From Chloranthus sessilifolius (Eukaryota > Streptophyta > Magnoliopsida > Chloranthales > Chloranthaceae): a stretch of 64,000 bases of DNA. Below the pieces are notes generated by a model. It saw only the letters and a list, made by a program, of their open reading frames with translations, had not been told where the DNA came from and made no database searches. Each line of letters opens with the position of its first letter. Positions within the stretch are counted from its first letter, which is position 1. Positions 1-10,914 of this stretch are shown piece by piece. The translations under genes and the position numbers were made by a program. Location of the stretch: positions 66,962,646 to 67,026,645 of the forward strand of contig CM037585.1 in NCBI GenBank assembly GCA_021018995.1, written 5' to 3'.

Positions 1-262
1 CTCAGCAGAAAATAAAAGAAAAAAACAAAAGTTCAGTCATAGGCTTGCAGCTGAGGAACCAACAGTCCCTCAGCTGCCATTTCCTCAAGCTTTGAGTGGC
101 CCTGTCCCTTTTGATAAGGGGAATACACAGATAGAGGAAATGATGGAGACCTTTAAGCAGGTAAAAATCAATTTACCCCTGCTTGATGCTATCCGACAGG
201 TCTGAGCCAATGCAAAATTTCTGAAAGACCTTTGTACTCAGAAAAGGAAAGCTTGAGGCCAT
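1..262 (+). pseudogene. Ath-A gag tail and gag-protease linker (partial)
   Basis: Lysine-rich low-complexity sequence leads into a stretch encoding residues like PFDKGNTQIEEMMETFKQV and LPLLDAIRQ. The same stretch occurs in Ath-D near 36930-37030, just ahead of its protease. It is therefore the C-terminal linker of Gag. The window edge cuts its start. Decayed. Confidence 0.75.
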
Positions 263-840
263 TTGTCCAAAAAGGTCTTTGCAACTGATATAGTTAATTC
301 TATATTAAGCATGACAATGCCTGAGAAGTTGCAAGACCCAGGGATACCCACTATTCCCTGTATAATTGGTGACCACACAATTGGAAGGACCATACAGACC
401 TTTGCCGCCATAGGTGTGTATCTGACTAGGTTTGGGGAGCCAAAAACCCACCCCCATTGTGCTATTGATGGCTAATAGGTCTGAGAGGAGACCCATGGGA
501 GTTTTCAAGGATGTCTTAGTAGGGGTAGACAAGTTCTTCTACCCTACAGACTTCCTTGTTTTGGGCATGGGCTGCAACAAGAGTACATCCCTGATACCTG
601 TTATTTTGGGCAGACCATTCTTGGCCACTGCTAATGCATGCATTCAATGCAGGTCTGGGATCATGGTGGTAACTTTCGGACATATGAAAGTTGAGCTTAA
701 TGTGTACAACAGTGCAAAGTACCCTCAGCTGGATAATGAGGAATGCTTTATAGTGGATGTACTAGAAGAAATTGTTGAAGAAGAACTGCCCACTCTACTA
801 GAGTGGGGCAACATTATCACAAATTTAACTGAAGTTTAGA
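263..840 (+). pseudogene. Ath-A retropepsin-type protease region
   Basis: This is a remnant of the aspartic protease that would process Gag-Pol. The conserved surroundings are visible: PTIPCIIGDHTIG before the active-site region, then RSERRPMGVFKDVLVGVD, and the signature ILGRPFLATANACIQ, all shared with Ath-B and Ath-D. It lies directly upstream of RT, as expected for a gypsy pol. Broken; treated as a fossil. Confidence 0.85.
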
Positions 841-2700
841 ACATGGTAGAAGAAGGAAGCCCAGCTTTAATGCTAGAAGACATGTCCCCATTGAAGTCTT
901 CAGTGGGCTCAGTGCAGCATTCTAGCTGGAAACCTACATTGCTGCCCCTTCCTCAAAGCAACAAAGCACAAATCCTGCCATCCATCCAACAAGCCCCTGA
1001 TCTGGAGCTCAAGAAGATTTCAGAGACATTGAAATATGCTTTCCTTGAGAAAGATGAAAAACTTTCTGTAATTATCTCCTCTTCTCTCACCAATGAGCAA
1101 GAGGAGGAATTGCTAACAGTTTCGAGGAAGCACAAGAAGGCAATTGGCTAGACTATTGCTGATCTGGGAGGGATTGATGCATCAATTTGTATGCATAGGA
1201 TCCATCTAGAGGAGGGCTCAACACCCTCTAGGGAAATGTAGAGGAAATTGATTCCTCACATGCAGGAGGTGGTCCTAAAAGAAATCATCAAATTACTGGA
1301 TGCTGGGGTAATTTACCCCATTTCTGATTTTGAATGGGTGGCACCTATTCAGGTGGTGCCCAAGAAGTCTGGCATAATAGTGATAACAACTGAGTTGGGA
1401 GAGCTGAGACCAGCCAGGGAGACCACTTGCTGGAGAGTTTGCATCGATTATCGAAAGCTCAACTCCAAGACTAGAAAAGACCACTTCCATCTCCCCTTTA
1501 TTGATCATATTTTGGATAAGTTGGTTGGGAAAGTTTTTATTATTTTCTTGATGGGTACTCAGGGTACAACCAGATCCCTGTGCACCCTCTCGATCAAGAG
1601 AAAACTATATTTACTTATCCTTTTGGCACCTTTGCTTATAGACGGATGCCTTTTGGGCTGTGTAATGCCCCAGCCACCTTTCAGAGGTGTATGTATGCCA
1701 TATTTTCTGATATGATTAACAAATTCTTTGAAATTTTTATGAATGATGTTTCTATTTATGGGGACAGTTTTGGCTAATGTCTGCAACACCTCAACCTGGT
1801 CTTGCAAAGATGTGAGGAGACCAATTTGGTCTTAAGTTGGGAAAAGAGCCACTTCATGGTAACACAAGGAATTGTGTTGGGCCATGTAGTCTCTAAAGAT
1901 GGAATTGAGGTAGACAAGGCTAAAGTTGACCTCATTGCAAATTTTCCCCCTCCAAGAACAGTCAAACAAATCAGATCCTTTCTTGGACATGCTGGATTCT
2001 ACAGGAGGTTTATCAAAGACTTCAGCAAAATTGTTAAACCATTGTGCCACCTGCTCTGCCAGGATGTGCCCTTTGACTTTTCTGTTGAATGTCTTAAGGC
2101 TTTTAAAACTTTGAAAACTTGCCTCACCTCTGCCCCTGTACTCCAAACACCTGACTATACACTCCCCTTTGAGTTGATGTGTGATGCATCCGACCTGGCA
2201 ATAGGTGCTGTTTTAGGTCAGAGAAAAGATAAGCTGCATGTGGTTATTGCCTATCTTTATAAATCACTTGTTGAAGCTCAGCTGAATTATACAACAACTG
2301 AGAAAGAGCTTCTGGCAGTAGTTTTTGATGTGGACAAATTTAGACCTTACCTACTTGGGTCTAAAACTGTAATCTTCACTAACCACTCAACATTGAAGTA
2401 CCTATTATCCAAGAAGGATGCGAAGCCCAGGTTGATTAGATGGATACTCCTGTTGCAGGAATTTGACATTGAAATCAAAGACAAAAAGGGTTGAGAAAAT
2501 GTGGTGGCTAACCACTTGTCTAGAATTGTTTTGGAAAAAGGTGTTGATGACCTTGCTACAAATGATGTCTTCCCGGATGAGCAATTGTTTGTCATCCAAT
2601 CCTTTGTTTCCTGGTATGCACATGTTGTCAATTATCTAGTTATAGGCAAGATTCCTGCCCATTGGATAAAAATGGACAAAGACCTATTTTTCTCATAGGT
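841..2700 (+). pseudogene. Ath-A reverse transcriptase and RNase H region
   Basis: RT motifs are clear: VCIDYRKLNSKTRKDHF near 1438, the FGLCNAPATFQRCM block near 1650, and a FMNDVSIYG catalytic-box equivalent near 1735. The connection follows ([19 protein letters not shown] near 1975). RNase H comes next, with [18 protein letters not shown] near 2168 and a block near 2370-2470 matching [17 protein letters not shown]. The family's product copies the element RNA into DNA in cytoplasmic particles. The motif set is typical of Athila-type elements. Broken in several places. Confidence 0.92.
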
Positions 2701-3897
2701 CAAATACTTTTTCTGGGAAGAACCTTGCTTAGACAAGTATTGTGCTGACCAGATCATCCGAAAATGTGTTCCCGAGAGTGATGTCCCCAGTATTCTGGTC
2801 ATGTGCCATGAAAATGCCTGTGGAGACCACTTTAGTAGAAGAAAAATAGCTGCCAAGTCTTACAGTGTGGGTTCTATTGGCCTTCTCTTTCCAGAGATGC
2901 TAATACACGCTGCAGGACCTGTGAAAGATGTCAACAATTAGGAGGGATGTCCAAAAGAAACTCAATGCCTTTACAACCCATCCTTGTTGTAGAACTGTTT
3001 CATGTGTGGGGTATTGACTTTATGGGCCCCTTTCCTCCTTCAAATGGTTTTCATTTCATCTTAGTGGCAGTGGATTACGTTTCCAAATGGGTGGAAGCCA
3101 TTGCCACAAGAACTAATGATAATCAGGTTGCCCTCAAGTTTATAAAGTAGAATATCTTCTGGAGATTTGGCACCCCTAGAGACATTATCAGTGATGGGGG
3201 TAGCCATTTCTGCAACAAAAATTTCGAGAGCTTACTCAAGAAATATTCTGTCACCCATAGGATTGCTACTCCCTACCACCCACAAACCAGTGGGCAAATT
3301 GAAATTTTAAATAGGGAGATCAAGCACATCCTTGAGAAGACTGTGAGGACTGATAGGAAAGATTAGGCTGACAAGCTTAATGATGCACTGTGGGCTTATA
3401 GGACTGCCTATAAGACTCCCATTGGTATGCCCCCATTCAGACTGGTTTATGGCAAGGCTTGTCATCTCCCAGTGGAGTTAGAACACAGGGCCTATTGGGC
3501 CATTAAACATTTAAATCTAGACCTAACTTCTACTAGTCATCACAGGTTGCTGCAGCTGTCAGAATTGGAAGAACTAAGGATGGATGCGTATGCCAATGCC
3601 ATGATCTACAAGGAAAGGTCTAAAGCTTTCTTTGATAAGGGGCTGTTGAGAAAGAGTTTCATAGCTAGTGATAAGGTTTGGTTGTTTAACTCCACACTTA
3701 AATTTTTTTCTAGCAAATTGAAATCCAAATGGGAAGGTCCCTACATTATCATGCCTGTTTCCCCATCTAGTGCTATGGAAATCAAGGATCCTAAGTCTGG
3801 GAGAACCTTGAAGGTGAATGGTCAGAGGCTTAAGCCTTGTTTTGAAAAACCTTCCGAACCCATGGACACCATTCACTTCAAGGGGATCCTTCATTAA
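2701..3897 (+). pseudogene. Ath-A integrase region
   Basis: The order is an N-terminal zinc-binding remnant (CERCQQ near 2920), then the catalytic core with [12 protein letters not shown] near 3010, [17 protein letters not shown], the DGGSHFCNK acidic motif near 3194 and YHPQTSGQ near 3278. A C-terminal part follows with [15 protein letters not shown] near 3705, which resembles the GPY/F module of gypsy integrases. The reading ends at 3897, and the pol-ORF2 spacer starts there. Fossil. Confidence 0.9.
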
Positions 3898-4969
3898 ACT
3901 GATCCACAGGTGTGTCATTACTGTATCATATGTACTTTGATTTTGGTAGATTTATCTTGCTTTCTTTTGTTCAAATTCTCTAGGAATTGGTAGTGATCCC
4001 ATCTGAATCTGGACCTATCTGGGTTAAACTTTTTATGCTTGGTTTGATGCTTACTGCTCTTTAATTGATAGTTTTGTTTGAATGCATAATGTGGGAGGTT
4101 GATTTTTATTGTCCTTGCTTGAATGGTTGATTTTTAATGTGTAGGTACCCATGGTGAGAGTCATGCCTAGGATCCAACCACAGCACACTGGAAATGGCAA
4201 AACAGAGAGCACATGCTCTCTGTTTTATACTTTTCTGTCGCTGGGTCCAAAGGGAATCTTGGGAGACTCTCGCGCACTACAAACAGCATACTTCATCATC
4301 TGCCACGAGATTCTAAGGCTATCGTGAGGTTAAAAAGGAAGCCTAAGAGACTCTCGTGCAGTTCACATGCAAACATTCAATAGCTGTTGTGAGATTCAAG
4401 TGCACCTAAGAACCTCTCGCGCGATCCACATAGAGCTATTCATTAGTTATCACAAGATTCTAAGGCTGTCACAAGATTCAAAGTGAACCTCAGAGCTCTT
4501 CGTGCAATCCAAATGGAGACTTGGGAGCCGCTCGCACAATTCACATGAATTCATCACATATTGTCACGCGCTCCAAGGTCAACCTGGGAGATTATCGCGC
4601 AATCCAAATTGAATAACACCTTCGCTAGGTTCATTTCCAATCCCGCGACTAGATGTTCCAAAGCGTGTCGAGCTTCGCGATAAGTATTTTAACCCCGCGC
4701 TTGTCTCCCTTTCCAGTATTCTCTTCCTTCTTCCCTTTGTGAAACCCTAGCTTCTGGCACTCTTCCCCCTCTCTCCTCCAGCATCAATCCTACAACTCAT
4801 CATTCACTCCACGAATCTACAGAGTTATTCCTAGCATCTCCCCCATCTATTGCCCTCTGCTCAGAGATCTCGTGGTGCCCCGTGCATCAAATAAAACCAA
4901 ACCCTAGGATTTTAGGGTAAGCACTTAGATCTCAGTCTCCATTTCTCATATTCGAAGGTAGAAGTTGTA
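3898..4969 (+). repeat. Ath-A pol-ORF2 spacer with CTCGCGC-type motif array
   Basis: I see no credible coding sequence. From about 4250 to 4690 a short CG-rich motif recurs in both orientations, with forms such as CTCGCGC, TCGCGCGAT and CGCGAG and their apparent C-to-T decay products. The same motif fills the U3 of the A-type LTRs. A leader without motifs (about 4700-4969) follows, ending at the ORF2 start. The layout suggests an internal promoter or a binding-site cluster for ORF2, which is inference. Confidence 0.6.
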
Positions 4970-7900
4970 ATGGCTCCCAAGAGTGCACCAAAGAAGAGGA
5001 GCAAGGATAAGGCCCCTGCTGAGACCACCCCTAAGAAGGCCAAGACTTCAAAGGCACCTAAAAAAGGGAAGGAAGTGGTTGAGGAGGTGGAGGAGCCAAC
5101 CCCTAAGTTTCTACTCCTTCAGAGTTCATGGCTTCGATACCATTAGAGCCTGAAATAACTTTGGACCTGCCATTCTTTGAGAAGGAGCCTCTCTCTGCCC
5201 TTGCCGTGCAGTTTATGAGCAAAGCGGGCCTGACACCCTTGATGAGAGGAATTCCAGCACTAGCCTACCCTAGGCTAGTGCAACTATTTTATCAGCACAT
5301 CAGGGTCAAAAAGGACAAGGATAGACAAGTTTGCTTGCTGGTGTTGATTGATGATTTTGAGATGTTAGTGAGCCCCAAGGTGATTGCTGAAGTTTTGGGC
5401 ATCCCAACTGCATTCGACCCTAGCTGTGGATATGGCCCCCCCTGAGTGCCTCAATTGATACAATTGTACGGGCTTTGACTAGAGGATTAAAGGTCTCAGG
5501 GGATTGAAGAGAATTGGAGCCTGACCTCCTCTTCATTGACCAAGTCCTGCGAATGAACATTTACTGCTCAAGACATCAGCAGGCAAGGAGAACTCCCATT
5601 GCAATGTTGTCTATTCTTTCTCTCTTGGCCATGGCTTCCATGCAGCCTGGCTCATCTTTGAGGCAATAAAAGACCTAGTGGAGAAGATAGGGCAGAACAA
5701 GAAGCCTCACACACTCCCTTATGCCAGAATCATTACCAAGTTACTTTTGAAAGGGGGGTGCAAGATAGCTAAATCAGAGGGGACTACCACCCTTGCCCCG
5801 ACTACTTTTGCCAAGAGGAAATGGGGAATCAGTAGGAGCCTGATGGAGGCCCAGAAGAAAAAGAAAGTTGAGGCTCAGGCCCTTCACAAACAAGCAGAAG
5901 AGGCTGCTGGAACAAGGTCTACCCCTGCTACCAAGGAGGTGCTCCCAGAGCTTGTTACCACCACTGCTGCAGCAGCCCCCATTCCCCCTCCACCTTTTCC
6001 TCCTACATCCACTACCCCTCTTCCATCTATCTCTCACCCTCCTCTATTTCCATTATCCATGCCCACTCCCCCTTCAGCTGTGATTGGTACCTGGGAGGAC
6101 ACCACCCCCCATGATAGCCCCTCCCCATCCCCTACCTTACCTCAATACACAGCACCAATACCCCCATCCTCATCACATAAACCTGACAGCGCTCCACTCA
6201 TTTCCTACAAAAAATGAAAAACCACTGAGACAACCCCACCATCTCCCAAACAACACCCTCAATCCCTTTTATCCCCACTGACACACCTCACCTTGATGAA
6301 ACCACCACCCCAATCATACCTACTATATCCCCACTCACAGACATTGACTTAAACCTTAACACAACCATAGGATTCCAAGCCTTTATGGCTAGCTTCCTTG
6401 GCACAATGCCTACCCAATATACCCCCTCCCGGACTCCCCAACTACATCACACCATCACTCACCAGAACCCCAATCTCCTCCACCTTCCACTTTCCATCAT
6501 GCCCCTTCCTCACCTTTTCAACCAGTACCATCATCTATAAAAAACTCAACCCCCCAGCCCAGACACACTAACACTCATCCTCTCCCTCATCCAAGACATC
6601 CAATCCCAATTATCCACCACTACCCACAGCCAAGACCAGATGCAGACTAAACTCACATCCATCCAATCCACCCTACAGACATTAACCAACCCACCCATCC
6701 CTCAACAATCCACTCCAACCCCCTGGTCCTTTCCACTGACAAACATACCCAAACTGAAACCATCCCTGACTCCCCACCCACACTCCCTTTAATCCCCACA
6801 ACACCACCATTCTATTTCATACCTTTCTCCATTCCCATTTCTTCCCCCCATCACCCCCCTCCCTCGAGCCTACACCTTCTTCCTTTCCCCTATACCCTCC
6901 ATCCCCCTCTTATCCTACCCCTCCAACATTCACCGACAAACATACACAAACAGACCGAATCTATCCCCCTCCCCCCACAACTAGACTTACCCATTGTTAT
7001 CCCCCCCTCCGCCCCCAAGACCAATCAGAGTTTGCTCCTTCCACTTCATCACTGCCCATCGCACCCAAACATTTCTTTTACATCCCTCCCTTCCTCACCA
7101 TCCTCCATGCCATGAGGGACAATCCCTATCTTAGGAAGGATGTCCTGAGGAGCATGGCCAAACTTTGCCAGTCCATTGAGACCCCCCTACTGCAGCAGAT
7201 TGATGAATAAAAGAGGCCCACAGAAAATAACTACTGGGCATCTCCTTGGAGTGGACTAATATCCTGGAGGCCTATCAGAAGGCCAAATCTACAGCTGCTT
7301 ATAATGAGCTAAATTTGGAGCTGGAGAAAGCAAACGCTGCTATAGAGAAGACGTGGGCCAGACTGTTTGAAAAGAGGCTTAACAATGCCCAGGAGATCTT
7401 CAGAATCTAAAAGGAAATCCATGAGACTGACCTCCACAAACACAAAATCCTGATAGCCTCATTGGAAGCTGCATTGGCTGCTGCCAGAAATCCTCCTCTG
7501 CAGGCCACCCCACTCTTTGTTCGCATGCCAGACCCTGAGCCTAAAGCTACTCTGGACCCAACTGCCCAGTCTGAGGAGGCACAACCAATGATCCAGCAAG
7601 AAAAAGGGAAGGCCCCTGCTGCCCCTTCTGCCTCACCTCCTACAGACTAGCCTCCACCTACCAAGGCCTCTGCTGCACCTCCAAAAGAGCAAACTTATTC
7701 TAAACAGAGAAAAGTCACTGCTAAGAGGACTACTTCCACAACAGCCTCTATAAAAATTGGCAAAGAGCCAGCTACCTAGTTTGAGGAGGCGCAACCACCT
7801 TGCCAGCCTGAGTCCAAAGCAAAAGGGAAATCCCCAGTGGCCCCCCTTAGAAAGGCAAAGGCAAATCCCCTGTAACCCCCCCTTCAAAATGAAAAGAAAA

Positions 7901-8117
7901 AGCCCCTCAAGAACCCAAAGATCCTAAAATACCCAAGCAACCAAAAATAAGGGTGAGAGCACCAAAAGCTCCAACCATGAGGAAAACCCCAGCCCAAACA
8001 AGAAAGTTCAAGCAAGCTAAGAAGAAAAAGGACAAAGCTGCCCTTATGGACGATGCTAAAAAGATGGGTTGGGATTACCTTACAGATTTCGATTCAGATT
8101 CTTCTTCTTCCTCTTAG
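4970..8117 (+). pseudogene. Ath-A ORF2, downstream ORF of unknown function
   Basis: The ATG at 4970 is chosen because the next residues (MAPKSAP, then KR/PKKAK-rich) match the same start in Ath-G. Parts in order: a basic lysine-rich N-terminus; a conserved globular block (LPFFEKEPLSALAVQFM, GIPALAYPRLVQLFYQHI) resembling what is annotated in plants as a putative plant transposon protein domain; a very long Pro/Ser/Thr-rich region; a helical, probably coiled-coil block near 7105-7480; Pro/Lys repeats; and an acidic or serine tail after KKMGWD. I see no signal peptide or membrane segment, so the env-like label often given to Athila downstream ORFs is not supported. Broken in several places. Confidence 0.75.
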
Positions 8118-8794
8118 ATTAGATTGTACTTAGGCTTTTCTTTTTGTCCCCTTCCAATCTTCTCCTTGTAAATACGATTGTACATGTTTTTCCAGTCAAC
8201 ATAATTTTTTATTTTTTTTTATATATTGATCTGTTCTGTATGTTTGTTAAAGCTTTTTCTATTTTAGTCTTCATTTTGTTCAATTTTGTCATGGGAGATG
8301 AATTTCGGGAGGCTATGCTCATTTGCAACAGGAATCCATGTGAATGGTAGATGTAGATGGTGGCTGGATGACCTTGTGCAAATACACACCTCAGCACAAA
8401 TGGTGCACTGAGGTCAACTATTGACCTCGATCATGGGAGTAAAATGGTTTCCTTTTCATAATTGTGGGCCCTGTCTGAGCTCCTCGCGGAGTCCTTACCG
8501 CGCACAAAGCAACATTCCACACCTTCCTCTGTGCAGCTACGCGACCCACAGGATCCCCTTAATTACAAAGGTTAAATTTAGACCATCATTTACTATTCGC
8601 TCTGTTTTCCCATAATCAGTTGTGTGCTTTATCATTCCCCAAACATTCACAATTTATTGCCAAGCTTGAAAAGGGACAAAACTTTCAATATGCCAATTTA
8701 TTTTCCACCGTCCAAGTCTTTTAAATAGGCCATTAGTTCCTCTTCATCTCATCCTTCCTCTTCTAACCCTAGCTGTCCGGCCCTCCTCACAACC
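8118..8794 (+). other. Ath-A spacer between ORF2 and ORF3
   Basis: Noncoding. A T-rich stretch (about 8130-8280) is followed by a few CG motifs such as CTCGCGGAG and CCGCGCAC near 8480-8510, and then a pyrimidine-rich leader up to the ORF3 ATG. The position mirrors the Ath-D spacer that precedes its own ORF3. Confidence 0.5.
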
Positions 8795-9055
8795 ATGGCG
8801 GATGACAAACCCAATGAGTTCCCTAAGAAGTTTTAACCTATGTGGTTGGACCCCCCTCCGCCTAAGGTGCCAAACCCGTTACAATTTCTGTGGGATGAGT
8901 ATGAAGAAGTCCAGCGGATCCTGGCAAAGGAGGAGAAGAAAAAGGACAAGAGAGAGAAAAAGAAGAAAAAAATTGAACAACCTGCATCTCCCCCATCTTC
9001 CTCAAACTCTCCCCCACCATCTTCCTCAAACCCTCCCCCACCGACTCCCCCTTGA
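8795..9055 (+). CDS. Ath-A ORF3, small conserved proline-tailed protein (fossil)
   Basis: A frame of about 87 codons begins MADDKP. A conserved core contains NPLQFLWDEYEEVQRILAKE, then a lysine-rich stretch and a Pro/Ser tail. Ath-D carries a recognisable homologue at 41510-41758 although the two elements are quite diverged, and both lie after pol and shortly before the internal polypurine-tract copy. I do not recognise the family. The acidic-aromatic core followed by a basic run could be a small nucleic-acid or protein-binding module, which is a guess. The copy is not intact. Confidence 0.6.
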
Positions 9056-10769
9056 TCCCTCTTCCCCCCCCCCCCCCATTTTGTTTTTTCTTTTTACATC
9101 TTTTTGTAATATTTTCTTTTTATTTTAATGAAAGTTTCTTTTAGTTCTATACTGTTCAGTTAGCATTTATTATTATTATTATTTCTATTTCTCTGTCTTA
9201 CTCTAGATTTATTTATTCTGAATGGACTCTACTGCATTTTCTCACCATTGAACCAGTGAGGACACTGCTCCTCATGGTTTGGGGGTGTGGCAGGATAGGT
9301 CTGCCAATAGAATAACTAAATTTAGTACAGTAATGGTGGTATAACTGGGATGAATAAAGTAAATTTCCACTTAACTTGATACAATGAGGAAACTTGTAAA
9401 AAATTAAAATATTTTTGCAGACTTTTCGAAACTGAAAAAGTTAAAATCTTGACACCACCATGAAGCTAATATCATAAAATTTTTCAATTAATACTCAGTG
9501 AACCTAAGAGGAGAGAAACAGATAAAAATACAGCCCATGGGTTAAATTTGATGACCATAGCTAGTGAGATTTGGGCCCATCATTTTCTTTTGAAGAGTGT
9601 TTTTGGCATTATTTCTACTCTGAGGACTGATTGAATTAAGACTTTTTCACTAGAAGTTGTGCACCTCCAAGTCAAAACTAATTGACAGCACTAATGATAC
9701 TAAGGAAATGATCCAAGGCCCTCTTTTGGACAGTTTGAGCCTGAAAATCCAACCTTTTAAAATCTGCCCTTTTGCATACACTAGTTGAGCCTTAAAATCA
9801 TACTTTTCTTTCACAAACACAAGAATACTTGCACCTTAACCTCATGACCTGATTCAACCTCACCCTCACTCTTAGAATTCAGAAGGTAAAGGAGGAGTTA
9901 AAGATACTGAGAATGGTCCAACATTTTGTGGAAGGTGAAGAAAAGCAACTTGTGAACAATAGTGTATCAATGACAGTTGTGTGGCAGTTCATCATAAAAA
10001 AAAAATTATAAAAAAGAATGAATAAAAATAAAAAGAGAAAAAGAAAGAGAAGTCTAGAGAAGAGCATCATCTGAAAATTGAAAAGAAGAGGAGAAGCTGG
10101 CCACTTTGATTCTGGAATATATCAAGTAAGATGAAGTTTTGCTGAAATGAAGGTTGTGAAGTCATGAATCACTCCTTACCTTGCTGATTTCTTAATTTGG
10201 ATTCCCTTTTTACCCCTTGATTCTTTACATCCCTCACCCATAAGCCACATTACAGCCCATTCAAAAAGACCTTGTGGATCCAAAGTAAAATGAGCTGTCA
10301 TGTGGAGATGAGGAGTTGTCCAATCTATGGTGAAAATTCATGAGGATATCAGAAATTAGAAGCTTTGCCTATGCTCATGCTTGCAGGCCCATTTGGGGTC
10401 TGTAACTGCTCTTGAGCTATTGTGAATGTGAACACCCTCAGATTGTTAATGTTGAGAGATAACCCTAGTGAGAATTGGGTCTAAATTTTGACTTCATTGG
10501 GGTTGTATCCAACCTGAATTTTGAATTTAAGGCAAGCTGGGTACTGAATTGGACACATTGAATTTCTAATATAAAATGGATGGTAGTGATGCAAACACAT
10601 GTTAACTTTTATGTTTTAAATGACCTGCAACACTGCTGCAGTTTCCTCTAAGTGTTAAAGAATGGGTGTGGAATGAAGCTTTGTACATTTAAATCTGTGT
10701 TGTCATTAACTGCACTATACTTAACTATTCTAATGGTGAAGTTTGTGGGTGTCCTCACTGAAAACCCTC
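9056..10769 (+). other. Ath-A long 3' noncoding region
   Basis: No gene. It begins with a long C run (about 9065-9076), a T-rich stretch and a short (TTA)n tract near 9166-9182. From about 9250 onward it aligns by eye with the matching region of Ath-C, Ath-D and Ath-G. Shared islands include GTGAGATTTGGGCC, TTTTGGACAGTTTGAGCC, AAGCCACATTACAGCCCA and CTATGCTCATGCTT. That much conservation in noncoding DNA suggests an RNA-level role. Confidence 0.6.
9276..9290 (+). other. Ath-A internal copy of the polypurine-tract/LTR junction
   Basis: GGTTTGGGGGTGTGG repeats the 14 bases that span the true polypurine tract and the first two LTR bases (10903-10916). It lies about 1.6 kb upstream of the LTR and is preceded by GTGAGGACACTGCTCCTC, a 5-bp stem with a 6-base loop. 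Confidence 0.6.
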
Positions 10770-10849
10770 AGGAGACTTCACTCCTCCACTAGGGATCACC
10801 TAGTGGTTTAAAAGGCTTGATACATATGCTAAATGTATCCATGATCCCT
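10770..10849 (+). other. Ath-A 3' stem-loop before the polypurine tract
   Basis: AGGAG/CTCCT closes a 6-nt loop. A nested structure follows: outer arms AGGGATCA/TGATCCCT and inner arms GATACAT/ATGTATC around the loop ATGCTAA. Ath-C, Ath-D and Ath-G have the same structure with partly compensating changes. Confidence 0.65.
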
Positions 10850-10901
10850 ACGAAAGTGGCATTTAATTAGTTATAGCTTTGTTAAGGGACTAGCAAAGAT
10901 T

Positions 10902-10914
10902 AGGTTTGGGGGTG
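10902..10914 (+). other. Ath-A 3' polypurine tract
   Basis: AGGTTTGGGGGTG lies directly against the LTR start TGTTAAG. This is the expected plus-strand primer site of an LTR element. Confidence 0.85.

Noticed and set aside
4970-8117. A host protein-coding gene in place of a transposon ORF
   Set aside because: The same frame recurs in Ath-G and as a tail in Ath-C, always between a motif-rich spacer and the element's 3' noncoding region, so it belongs to the element.
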